Of a stretch of 64,000 nucleotides of DNA, positions 52,286 to 64,000 are shown in pieces. The notes below the pieces were generated by a model. That model was not told the DNA's origin and ran no database searches. It saw nothing but the letters and a program-made list of their open reading frames with translations. Within the stretch, counting starts at the first letter, position 1, and each line of letters starts with the position of its first letter. The DNA comes from Galbula dea (Eukaryota > Chordata > Aves > Piciformes > Galbulidae): positions 1,792,816-1,856,815 of the forward strand of contig VWZX01009068.1 of the NCBI GenBank assembly GCA_013399015.1, in the 5' to 3' direction. A program made the position numbers and the translations under genes.

Positions 52286-55200
52286 CTTTTTCTCTTACAA
52301 CATGTGCTTAACTAAGACCTAGTTGAAATCAATAGCTTTGCCCAGACCTTTACACAGCTCTGATGTGAGCTGTCAATATAGCTTTATCTTGTCTCATGGC
52401 AGCAAAGGTCTCCTAGGGTGACTGTAGCCTTTCCTGGTGAAAATGCACTCCTGCTAACAAGAATTCACTCCAGTCTTCCCAGGCAAAACTTGCACTGAAA
52501 AATACCTATGCCAGCAGAAGACACAAAACAAAGCAGTCTGCCAGATTTGTAATGGCTTTCTTTATTTAGCAGAGAAAAAATATCAGTATATCCCCTTCAA
52601 GGTAGCTCTTACTCACTAACTCTATCAGGGATGTTATCACCTGACCCTACCACCATGACTGAAGCATCTCAACCCCTTTAAAACTGCTTCATCCTATTCG
52701 CATAAGCCTCTACTCACAGCATTATCCTATCAACTCCAGGGTCTAGATATAGAACCGATGTGGCAGTGTGACCAACTTAAACATTAGTAGGCTTATAGCA
52801 AGTCTCTTTAGCCCCATCAGCCATCATCTACAAGGAGCAAAACACTGAACACTTCCCTTGGTAAGTGACCCAGGACATGTGAACCTTCTACATAGGCAGA
52901 GAGACAGTGAAAGTAAGAGAGAAGAGGAAGGATATTAAAATTCCTCAAGGGACTTATGCTCCCCTTTAACTTACTTTCTCCCACTGTTACTCCCTCAATT
53001 GTCTCACATGCAGAAGCCAGAACAGAGCTTTGCTGTGTCACTGCCAAGGCAGGAATGTAGCACCCACCTACTCTTTGAACACTGAAGCTTTGGTGATTTC
53101 TCAAGATAAGAGGCCAGTAACACAGATCATTCCAGCTACAGCAGTACCAGGATTACCTGAAACTGCACTCTGTCCCTGTTTCCTTCTGTCAGATACAGGA
53201 CGTAAACTTGATATATTTTAATAGCTGTTCAAGCATGTCTTTTAAGTGGCACTTTCCTCTTATTTGTACAGTTGGCATTTACAGAAAAGCAGGTCAATTT
53301 TTGTTCTTCTCTTCTCTAGCAAGAAGAAAAACCTCACTGCTGAACAGAACTTTCAGCATTGCACTTCCAAACCTGGAAGTAAAAATCTATCAATCAAGTT
53401 CCTTCTAACATCTATAAGCCCATTAGGTCTAGTCTCTGTGTGACTCAGCATATTATGTGACATGCTCTGCTCTATTCAGGTCATTGCCCATTCCCACCCC
53501 TCACTCGGTCTTTTCTGTAAGGAATGCAGTATAGTCCAAAGCAATAGTTCCAAGCCCAAAACAGATTTTGTTCCCTTCTCTGAGGTCCAAGGTCAAAGCC
53601 AAGAAGCCTCATTTTGGCCACTGAAGGACAGAAAAAAAAAAACAAACCCCAAACACACACACCCCACCCCATTCTCCTCTCTCATGACTTGTGCAAAGCA
53701 GAAGCAAGTTGATGAAATGTTGTTTGGTGAAAAGTATGTCCACATGGTACAGACTGCTGTGTTTGCTTTACTGCTGACAGCGTGGCCCCACTAGCCCTAA
53801 CCGGTGTGTACAAGTCACTCAAGCCACATTTCCAAATAGTCTCAGTAGATTTTGCATGCTAGAGATCGTAATTGATTCCATTTAGCAATAGCCTACTTCA
53901 AAGCTAGTCTACAAATACCTCAATCTCACCCTGGATCTCTGTTTAGGATCTCTGCTTCTTGGTTTGATTTCTGCGAAACTGTTTTGTAACAAGGCTTCAA
54001 AAGTGAACGTGAGCCAAAGATTTAGTTCAAGGCATCTCATTCTCTTTTGTATACTGCCAGTCAAATAAAACTGCAAAAGCCATATCAGTAAGCAAAGACT
54101 CAGTTCTACCATATGAATATCTCTCTTTCCAACATCTACCTGCCTCTCCAGCTTGTGGGATCAGACAGAAGCACTTTTAGCAGGATTGTTCCTGGACCAC
54201 TTGTCAGTCTCTGTGATACCAGTGAACAACTTGCCTCTTCTAGGTCAACAGTTTTTCAAATGGAAATCGATACATGAAATACCTGGACTAGCACAATTAA
54301 GGCTGTGCATTAGAGACTCCATGGGATTTGATGAATACCATGGAGATAGTCTAGATTTACAACGCGTCAGGACAAAATCGGATTAATCGCAAAATATCCC
54401 AAACCTAGCATAGTTCTTACATTAGCTTATTTAACTTCAGCATGAGCCACACTCATTCTCTGATTTCTCCTTAGCAATATCCAATACCACAAACTAAAGC
54501 CTTTATTCGCCTCTCCTTTGTACTCACTTTTCTCTCACTCCATTTTCTGAGGTGGCAGATATTATCATGAACCACATAACAGCAGCAAACACCTCCTGGT
54601 CACTAACATTCTTGAGTAAAGATTGACAGCTACCTGACCAGTTATCTGAACTCCCTGCTACCAGGGCTGACTACATTACCTTTTGAAACAGTGTCTCATC
54701 TCCAGGGGTCTTAAATTAGCAGTCTGACTCCACTGCCACAGACCAAAGTTTGCAGAAACCATATTAGCAGAACTTTTCGGTGCAGTCCCCATTTTCTGGG
54801 TCATTTGACAACTGCCATGCAAGTATATCCACCTTTTAAATCTCCCAGATGTTTCTTTTTTGCAGCATCCCGCATTGCTTACAGAGATCACATCCTGGCT
54901 CCTGCCAGCATTACATCTTATTCAGGTAAGAAGTTGCACTCTACTCATTCATAATCTGTTTACATTTTTTTTTACCTCAGCTATATCTACACATTAATTA
55001 TGCCCAGGCTCATAACAGTATTTCTTTCCCTCAACTGCCTCTCATTAATAAACTGCAACTTCCCTTTAGCTCCTTCCAGTCTCCCCAGCCATTCATATAG
55101 CAGTTAAAAGGTTAAAAATACTCCTATCAGCAGTACAGGTGCTACCCATTGAGTCATGCTTAGAAAAGCAACATGTCCAGGACCACATACTGTCAGTAAG

Positions 55201-58009
55201 AGTCACAACTACAACAAAGGACTTCAAAATACTAACAGTTCTGTTATTATTTCAGATTAAAGCTAATTTTACAAACAACCCACAGTCCCTTTAACAAAAA
55301 AAAAAAAAAAAACCACCACCACAACACCACCAAAATGAAACACCAAAACACCTAAAATCAAACTACAAGTCTTCATAGCCATTGTTTAACCAGCAGTGTG
55401 ATCTTGCAATTGTTAACATGGGTCAGAGACCTATGTGTGCACATGCCTAGGAAACTACACTGCAGCTGAGGTCTCTGGGTAAACAAGGAAAGCCAACTGC
55501 ATTTTTATGTGGAGTCCTAAGATGTTATTCAGTGTATGATATGCAAAATCAGGAGAATCAGGTTATATCTCTGTGCTAGAGACAAGCAGAGTAGAACAGG
55601 CAAACAAAAATCCCTCAAAGACAATACAAAAAATGCAGAGACAGAAAATTCCTGACAAGAAGTGACTAAAAGAAGGATTCTGTGGAGAAAATTCAGTCCC
55701 AGATACAGAGACCTGCAGTCCATGCTCCACAGGCAGCAGAGAGAGCATCACTACACTTTCAGCAATGCTTTCTAGCCCACTGCCAGTGATTCCAGATGGA
55801 TTGTAGAGGCAGACACAGAAGCAATACTAACAGAAGGATTTAAAGCAAAAAGCGCAACCAAATGCTGGAGATGTCCTCATCTGAGAGCAACAGGCAAGTG
55901 CAGACCATCAATAAAACATACAACTAAGGCATTATCACTTCGAGTGTATCATAGGTGAACCACCTTGGGAGAAAAAAGTAATTTTCAGACAGAGTCAGTG
56001 ACTCATCTCAGGCATGGACAAATTCTACCAGCCCCACTGCATGCAGAGACTAACACTAAGTTATTAACAGATGCCATGAAAAATCATTACTTGCATGACC
56101 CAAACAGCTACAAAAGAGATCAAGATTCTAGCTGTTTTACACAAAATTAAGCGTGATGTAGCCATTAGACTTGGCAGATACAGTTAGAAATAATTTCTAG
56201 AGTGTACCATGCCATAGCACCTTAGCATCACTGAAGATCAGTCCTGCCCATACTAAAACACTGAACAGGATGGGAATCCATGAGCAGCAGAACAATCATC
56301 CACTAGATCACTAGTGTCATGCTAGCTAGTCTGGTGCATAAGCTCTGACTACATTCAAAAAGGGACAGAGAGTAAATCTCAGTAGGTAAGAGCTGAAACT
56401 GTGAGATCAATATAAGTGAATGTCTAAGAATAGTAAGGACACTCACTAGCTAAAAAACCCAATTGTAAGTGTACGCACAGTAGCACAAGGCACACTGAAA
56501 AGATCTCAGTCAACTGTCCAAGACATCAAGCTGTTCAATTCCACAAAATGGAGCTATGTGCCTCTGTCATAACACACAGCAAGTCTACCTTTCTGAAAAT
56601 AAAGAATGTTTAAAGCATGCTTCAGCTAGAACTGCAGTTAAAGGATGCTGTAAAAGCTATGGCATCCTAACAAGCAATTGTCAGGCTGTGGTCACAGCAT
56701 GCTGCAACAGAAACAAGATTTTTAGTGAGTTGACATGATGCCAAACCCCTAGACAATAATAAAGCGGAGAGAGCGAAGAAACTGTTGACAAGGACAAGCA
56801 CACATGAAATACCTACCCAGCTATGCTTGACCATTGCAACAAACACTGACAAAAGAGCCGGCAGAGCAGACGAGAAACAGATACTTAAAAGATTACGTCC
56901 TGCTTTCTGTGACAGTAGGTCTTCTCCTCCTGAGGTGCAGCACAGACAGGACTCAGGCAGCCAATCCAGACCAACAGTGTGCTGCAACAAACCAGTCAAT
57001 GACCTGAGGCCACTGTACCCAGCAGAGAGGGGCAGGGTAAAGGCCATGAGCTAGCCTCAGAGAGGAAAAAGCCAAAGGTGCAGTGGAAACTCATCAGAAT
57101 GCAATAGTTATCACTTTAAGAAACTAGCAGAGGCAAATCTTAACATAATAGTGGGAAGAAAAAAAAAAGCACCTTGTCAGCATACACCTATAGACAGTGC
57201 CAAAGCAAGGAGTTAGAAAGAGCCCCAGCAATCAGATGGGCTCACATACAAGGATTGCTTAGAAAAGAGAGGTAGAAGACCCAAACTGGAATTGAGACAG
57301 AAGCCACATCCACAAGTAGGCTACATACTAGTGACATTTTGGCTTTACCGAGTCTATTACAACTTGTACAAGATCATGTTTTTAGTAGTTACTAAAGGAC
57401 AAGTCATAATGACTTAGAAGGCAATTGGAGAGAAAAGGACAGAAAAGTCTGGAGAAAACACAGGAACATACTCTGAAAGGAGTGGCAACACCTTTGTAAA
57501 CAACTTTCAGGAACAAACTGCCTTTTTCTAACTTAATCAGTACTATCAGCCCGCAAACATACACGATGCAAGCAAGACTACCCTGACATTCTGGAGATAC
57601 ATATATGCAGTGTACTCCCGACCCAGGAGACTGGGAAGAGCAGTGATAACAAATGGCAATAGACTAGATTTTAATTTAGCATGCACTATATTCTTATTTA
57701 CACTGCTATTGTATTATTTATGCCCATGGACTGAAACCTACACCTAAGAACAACAAAAGTCACCCACATGCTACACCTTATCGACTTCTAGGCTCTGCGC
57801 ATTACATTGATTTTACATCCATGCTGAATACCAGCCTAAGGCAAAATAAATCACTTCACCACTTAACTCCAAGTATGGAATCCACACTCCTTGTCACTAC
57901 TGGATTTCAATGAGAATTTCAGGGGAGCCATACCCAGTTCAGGCTTATAATTGGCACATCAAGTACTGTGCATGACTTAGTTATTAGAATTCTTAATTGC
58001 TTTATTTTC

Positions 58010-58560
58010 CCAGCATGCTGCCTGCACTCAGACTGCTCACTGTCTGCTCTTGGGCCTGATAGTTCGGCATGGGAAGACTGTTATCGCTCAGACACATCAG
58101 GATTAGCATTATCCATGCGCTAATATTCACCCACAGAACAGAAACAGCTGGTGGCTGCACGGAAGACCTTCCAGTGTCAAAACCTCTCCCATTAGTTTAG
58201 CAATTTCTAGTCTTTCACTTAATCCAACTGGGGCTTGCTTTATTCCCCTCCCTTCAGAGATCAAGATTTATCTCATCAGTAGGGTATTTATTAATCAGTT
58301 TAATGTTTTTGCTCTGGAAACGGAGGAAGTGACCTCTTCCTCCTTTACCTTTTCCAAACCCATTCCCTGTTAAAATACTAATGCTCTTCTCGCAGCCAAC
58401 TCAGCAAGAGAGAACTGAGAATACAATGACCTCGTGTGGCAGACTCAGCACATAGCTTCACCATCACCTCTAGTTACAGTCACTGCAGCACGCTTTTGCA
58501 ATCAAAGTCGATTTCAAGATAAAATTCGTAATAAGTTTCTTTTCCTCACAAACAGTGACA
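58010..58560. promoter_or_regulatory. Possible conserved non-coding element
   Basis: The block has balanced composition and retained CpGs (atagttcggcatggg, gttatcgctcagac), with an AT-rich homeodomain-like core (tttattaatcagtttaatg near 58,288) followed by cggaggaagtgacc, an ETS-like GGAAGT. No frame or repeat explains it. Evidence is indirect. Confidence 0.2.
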
Positions 58561-61500
58561 GTTTTCAGTGGCCATGTTTTTCAATGAACGAACTTCAACA
58601 CAATTGACATTGCACTGATGGCTTTTAGGATCTTTGAAAACAATTTCTCTTGGCCATGAATCTGGGCCAGCTTTCTATGAGGATAACAAAACATCACAGT
58701 AAAAAATCTAAGACCAGGGCTGCCTTCATTCTCAATTATTTAATACAGCACTTCAGATACCAGGAGATACCAATATTGTAAAGATTAAACGACTGATGTA
58801 AAGACTGATTTACTCAGTCGTGCAGCAATTTTCAACAGGAGCTGGGAAAACAACCTTGGAGTCCCTGCACCTAGCTATGTTGAAACCTCTTGGCCATAGC
58901 AATTGCATACTGCTTTTTCCTAAGATATAACTTAATTACTACTGCATATATACTGCCCTGGTCTATGCTTAACAGCTCATGGCAAGTTTCTCTGTCATTT
59001 TTATTTCCAACAGATTCTTGGAGTCTTTAATTACCAGAAAAAAACAGAACAATCCCAATACTAAATCACATTTTATATACAATTCCAGTATTATGAGGTC
59101 GGCTTAGAGAAAACAAATAACTAACTGGCATGAAATCACAGAAAATTAAGTTCTGCCTACAAAATTGGTTGCTGTTCTAAGAAGCATGTATATTAAGAGA
59201 ACGTATCCACCATACAGAAAACAGCTACAAGGACTGAAAATAAAATTAGGCAGCATTATTTCCATTGCTCATGTGTGTAGTTGCACAGCAATTAAAACAG
59301 TGCTAATCAGTATTTTAATCGGTATACTAACTGAAAACCCCTTCAAACCCACCTAGCAATTTCATTTCCCGATCGTGATTACACTTCATTAAAACAAGCA
59401 AACATTTCTAGCCAGTTCCATCAAAATATCTCTTACTTACAAAGAAAAGAAAAGGACACAGCACTCCAAGACTGAAAACACAACATCACCAAACAACAGA
59501 GATCAGTTCAGAAACCTTCAATATCTCTAACAAAAAAAAACCAACACAACAAATATCTCCAAGCAAAAAAACCCATCACAACAATCCCATTTTGTGGTAG
59601 CCTGGGAAAAGATTTAAGCAAAGAAAAGAATACTGACAAATTCCAAAGTCTGAGGTACTGTTAGAGCTGCAAGTCTTAAGCAGAGGCACAGGTAGAACAG
59701 TCTAAAGACATCTCCACTTCTGTTTGTGCTGCATCTGTCCTATATACAGTAACTGCAGCCTCATGTACTTCAGCCCAGCTACTTTCAAAGTTCTGAGAAG
59801 CTTGGGGGCGGGCAGGGTGCGTGGTTTGAGTTTATTGTTGTGGTTTTTTCCCCACAGCAATTAGAAACATTCTAACAATTGGTCATGATTTTGCTCCTTC
59901 AAACCCGAACTTGGCAGTCAGAGATTTTGTAAAGCTTTCTGGAACAGGATGCAGATAACCTGCCACAGAATTTCTCTGTGCTCTGTGATGGGTTTAAAAA
60001 GAAGCCTTTATTAGAACTCAGACTTGTTTACTCCATGCAATGAGCACTGTCATTCCAATTCCTGTAATTAAATCCACAATTTTGACAGCTGAAACTGCAG
60101 GAATAATTGCACTGTTAGTCAAAATAAGTTGCTACTGTTCAGACTGTTGCCAAGAATGTTTTAAAGGCTTCTACTATGTATTTCGAGCAAATCTGAACTG
60201 AGTCTTCAGCCATTACACCTCACTTCGTTTCTGGAGCAAAGATCTTAAAATCTTTCCTTTCACTAGGCAACTTCAAAGTCCAAAGCAAGACTTCCTACCA
60301 TACTACTGCTACATTCCACTATAACACAAATATTGTAGAAAACACTCCTACTAATCAGTAAGCTATACATGACTTTCACATAATCCACCGTCTCTATCCC
60401 ACACAGCTCATTTCCTACACATGAAAAAAATCTGAAGCCAGTCACAGCATTTCAGAAATCTTAAGGGAATTGGCACAACTAATACACCAAGAATATATCA
60501 TATTAAATTCATTCATTGTACTAGTATTACATACCAGCAATCTCCAACATTATTTCTTTCATGAGACAATGGAGCCAACACTATTAAGCACTTTAAAAGT
60601 CTTTCCAATGACTTTTATTTTCCAGACAACACTTAGAGAATGCCAGCACAATTCCAACCACAAAGGAAGACATTTCATCTCAAATTAGCAGGTAACACAG
60701 GCACCACAGTAAACAATATGCTTCGCAATAAAATCTTGCATTCAAAAGTGAACTGTGCAATCATTCAGAAATGTCTAAAGCAGAACAAAGCAGTTCATAA
60801 AGCACAGTACTTGAGATGTGTACACTGTATAGTTTGTTTTCTGCACCTGAAACAAAAGTGGCTCAGTTAATAAAACAAGATGCACTAGAACAGCAGCTAC
60901 TCCACAAAAGTCTCCCCTTCTTACTAACAGAAGATGAGAAAGGATAGTCCACTTCAAGTACTTCAGTGTCTCGTATAAGCACTCAGAGGCCTCAGTAAAC
61001 AAATGGGGAATCTGGAACAAAAGAAGGAAGCCACCTCCAACATCCCAAAGGTGATTAAGGAAAGGTTTAGAGCCACGTCATTCACAGATGGAGGCCATTT
61101 GCAAAATTTTCTTCTTCCTTTGATGGTACATCAAGCAAACATACTCCTCTACAGGGAAAAAGGACCAACCACCAACAAATAAACAGCTCTGTTTTATTAA
61201 GAGATTAAAAAAATATTTTGTCTTAAACATGCTAAAGAATGTAAAGCTTCTTAATATCCTAATCTGCAGTGTAGAATGAAAATAGATACAAAAACTAATT
61301 TGCTATCGACAGTGTCAGCCATATTAGGATCTGGTTTAATCCAGTGCATTCTGTGAAGAACTTAGTCTATTAAAACTGCAAGGTGATATCTTTATACCTT
61401 ACAATATGAAACTCCTGGTTATAGTAAAATTCCCTCACCAGCAAAAATAGGGTTTACTTTTTTCCTCCTCAGAACAATGAGATATCCATTGCAAATCAAT

Positions 61501-64000
61501 TCCACTAAAAAATCCTAAAGATCTAAAAAGCCATTGCCTTCTTGCAAATTAGATATTTACTGGGCACAAAATAAATTAAAACAAAAAAACAAAAAAAAAC
61601 ACACCAAACAACAAAATACTCCAGAACAACTTACTGGTCTGATTAGAAACAGGCACAATATTTGGGAACTCTCAAAATCCTTGCATCTTGCAAATTTGTG
61701 CATGTTACCTAATACGATACTGAAGGGGCTACTGATGTATTTAATAATTCCCTTATACACAAAGTTTGTTTGTTCCTCACAATTAAATCAAGAGGATTGA
61801 GCTCTGCCTCTCCAGAGGCCTCCTACACAGCAGAAGCTGTACTTCAGACTTTGACTGCACAGAGTTTTGGAACAGTTTTGACTCTGCCCGTGCTTCAAAA
61901 ATTACAATGTGTTCAAAAATTCTTTGACCTGCAAAAAGAAACAAATATTGTCAATCAAACTAAGTATTTATCAAGAGAAATATACAGCAACTACATTTAT
62001 CTCTCCATCGCTCTATGCTTTACTACAACATACAGGAAATGGGAGAAATAATCTTAGGCTCAGCTATGCCATTTCTTGTCCATCAAGAACTTTTCCAGCC
62101 ATGGCACCTGTAATTTTGCAGATGCAGAGACATGCATTGGAATGATGATCACTCCTTCTGTGGTCCTAAACTACAGCCCTACATCATAAATTAAGTATCT
62201 TAAAAGCAGGTCTAACTTAAACACGCGGAAGATAATGACCATCTCAAAAGATCTGTCATTTGGAAAGCACCAAGTCACACCCCCTACCAGAACACCATTC
62301 ATGTTTACTCTCAATGAACAATCCCATGCACATAATAATCTGTTCCTTGGAATTTGAAGTTGGCAAATAAGTTATGAAACAATACTGAGCAAAACCACAG
62401 TACCTGAAAAAATCTGATACTCTAGGACAATGCTATAAATACTTCACCTACTGTTGAACTCAATTTCCAGTATCTGAAGAGTGGCTCAATGACTACAACT
62501 ACCTAAAAACTAGTAGTGACATTGTGGCCCATGGAAGGTTATTTAGAACTCAGACTCAAAAATCCATGATCCTACACAGAGTACCAAGACCCCCATCAGC
62601 ATCTCAAATAATCCATGCAATAGTGAGAAGCAGGTCCAGAACAGGCAGGTGTCAGGCTAGGATTACACTTAACAAGTGTGGTCATCTAAAACAACATCTT
62701 AAATTCAGGTCACTGCCAAAGGCTGCAGGAAGACAAGCAAGCTGAGACCATGCTTCTTGCCACAAGTACCTGTGCCTTTTTCTTGAGCTCACTCCACTCT
62801 CCCTCCCCAAAATCAAGAGGGTAATTACTTCCTCCCTTTGAGGTAGGGAGAGGTGGCAGCAAGGGCCCAGCCACCTTTTTGAAAATATAACAACCCAGCA
62901 GATACAAGGACCGAAGAATACAAGGCCTAGGCACACAACTCCCATTCTCAATTTCTAGAACATCCTGTGATACAGCCTGAACTGGGAGCATTTTCCTCTC
63001 TGCCCACTCAAGCTAGGCTACCAGATAAAAAGGAATTGATAAGTCACTAGAGATCATGGTATTATTCTTTTGGCAGAGGCTCTTGTACACAGACTGCACC
63101 TGTAAGTGTTCTGTCCAAATTCTTGATGTGAAACAGAAACAGATGTTGGATGCCATTCTTCAGCTGTGACCCTTCCTGAGTTCAGGGCTCAAGGAGGTGG
63201 GGAAAAAAAAAGAGGCCAAATTCCTTCATATAGAGAAGGGAACACTCAACTGTGCCAATAACTCTAACCTGAGAGCTGCCCTTCATTTTAGAAAGCAGCA
63301 ACAGCAATGCTGCCTGACAAACCTTATCATGATTTACACACTAGGCATAGTTCCAGGTCACGTCTCTGAAAGTGAGCATCACAACAGCAGTGAAAAGGAA
63401 GCACACAAGGTTTCGGTCCCCACAGGACATAAGCATACACAAAAGGCCACAGCAGCCAGCCTGAGGAAGTGTAGTAGTTCTGGCTAAAGAAAATATGGCC
63501 AACGCAGGGCTTAGGTTATTCCCAGACAACTTTAGAGCTACACAGGAATAAACTTCTCTGAAATCCCTATTTCGGTGCCTGAGCTTGGCCTTATCTCATG
63601 GTGTAGATGGGAAGCATATCCACTCCACAGCTGCAATGTCCAGTCATTTCATCAATTAAGCAGCTTTAAAAGAGCAAATACCACAAAGGCTGGTTTTAAT
63701 CAGGTGAACAACTCTACTTCCCAGTGGATAAACTGAGACCAAAAGGACGGAGCTGCTTTTCCTGTGAGGTAAACGATTTATTTCCCAAGAGCGGAAAAAA
63801 GTGCACATAGCATTGCTAAGCTCTGTAACATGTTGCAGCTACTCAAATAAAAGTCAAGTTGTCCTCATCTGAATCCCATCAGAATTCAAACACCAAATAC
63901 ATGAGCAGTTCAAATGTTGTTGATGTGGCCTAGCTTTAAAATATACATGTATTACACTTTTTGTGCTAAGGATTAAATTTTCTTAATGCAAATAGAAACC

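Larger units (their letters stand above)
43000..64000. other. Right arm: intron-like or intergenic sequence
   Basis: About 21 kb with A/C-skewed, AT-rich sequence. It contains the CR1 reverse transcriptase fragment, A-runs and a low-complexity tract. Weak minus-strand splice-like pieces occur near 45,380-45,430 (EKIRIELLPKGSFNKLC) and 46,100-46,130 (EGVYTWTFPE), but their phases do not resolve, so I do not call them. The stretch 58,010-58,560 looks unusually ordered and may be a regulatory element. No RNA gene was recognised. Confidence 0.4.

Noticed and set aside
54676..54891. Possible minus exon ending at AAAAG|GTAATG
   Set aside because: Two frames look equally plausible, one with stops; no acceptor could be fixed.
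1..64000. CRISPR arrays, operons, prophage, tRNA or rRNA genes
   Set aside because: No regularly spaced repeats, dense co-directional frames or recognisable RNA gene motifs; the sequence is vertebrate in character.

Overview
This window looks like nuclear DNA from a bird. The main evidence is several decayed CR1 (chicken repeat 1) LINE pieces. Some keep the typical avian 3' end, with a short 'attctatgatt'-type tail near 8,170 and its complement near 17,130 and 22,085; one piece (49,440-49,755) still shows a CR1-like reverse transcriptase reading frame. There is one sharply bounded CpG island, moderate repeat density, short CA/TA and A-rich simple repeats, and no sign of operons or dense bacterial coding. 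Most long open frames are chance frames in non-coding sequence.

The plus strand is visibly rich in A and C over T and G through most of the window. In one counted line (9,121-9,180) there are 31 A, 9 T, 15 C and 5 G. Sense strands of vertebrate introns usually lean towards T and G, so I infer that most of the window is transcribed from the minus strand. The best candidate exons are also on the minus strand.

Layout, read leftward in transcription order: (1) About 43,000-64,000 is intron-like or intergenic, with a CR1 fragment and A-rich low-complexity sequence; I can defend no exon there. (2) About 42,931 down to 24,550 holds a chain of candidate minus-strand exons with plausible splice sites ('gene X'). 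Many neighbouring pairs agree in phase, but some links are missing. I do not recognise the protein. (3) About 22,000-24,500 is a gene-poor spacer with possible 3' UTR. (4) 20,990-21,870 is a CpG island, probably a minus-strand promoter and first exon. (5) Below it, from 19,242 leftwards, is a second chain of candidate minus-strand exons ('gene Y') with a likely start codon at 19,240-19,238. (6) The left 12 kb is mostly intron-like with CR1 debris.

The exon calls come from reading splice signals and frames by eye, without homology searches. Several could be wrong, and the small exons are the least certain. I found no CRISPR array, tRNA, rRNA or intact mobile element. I see no convincing novel molecular system. 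The most useful lead is the pair of unrecognised tandem minus-strand genes around the CpG island.
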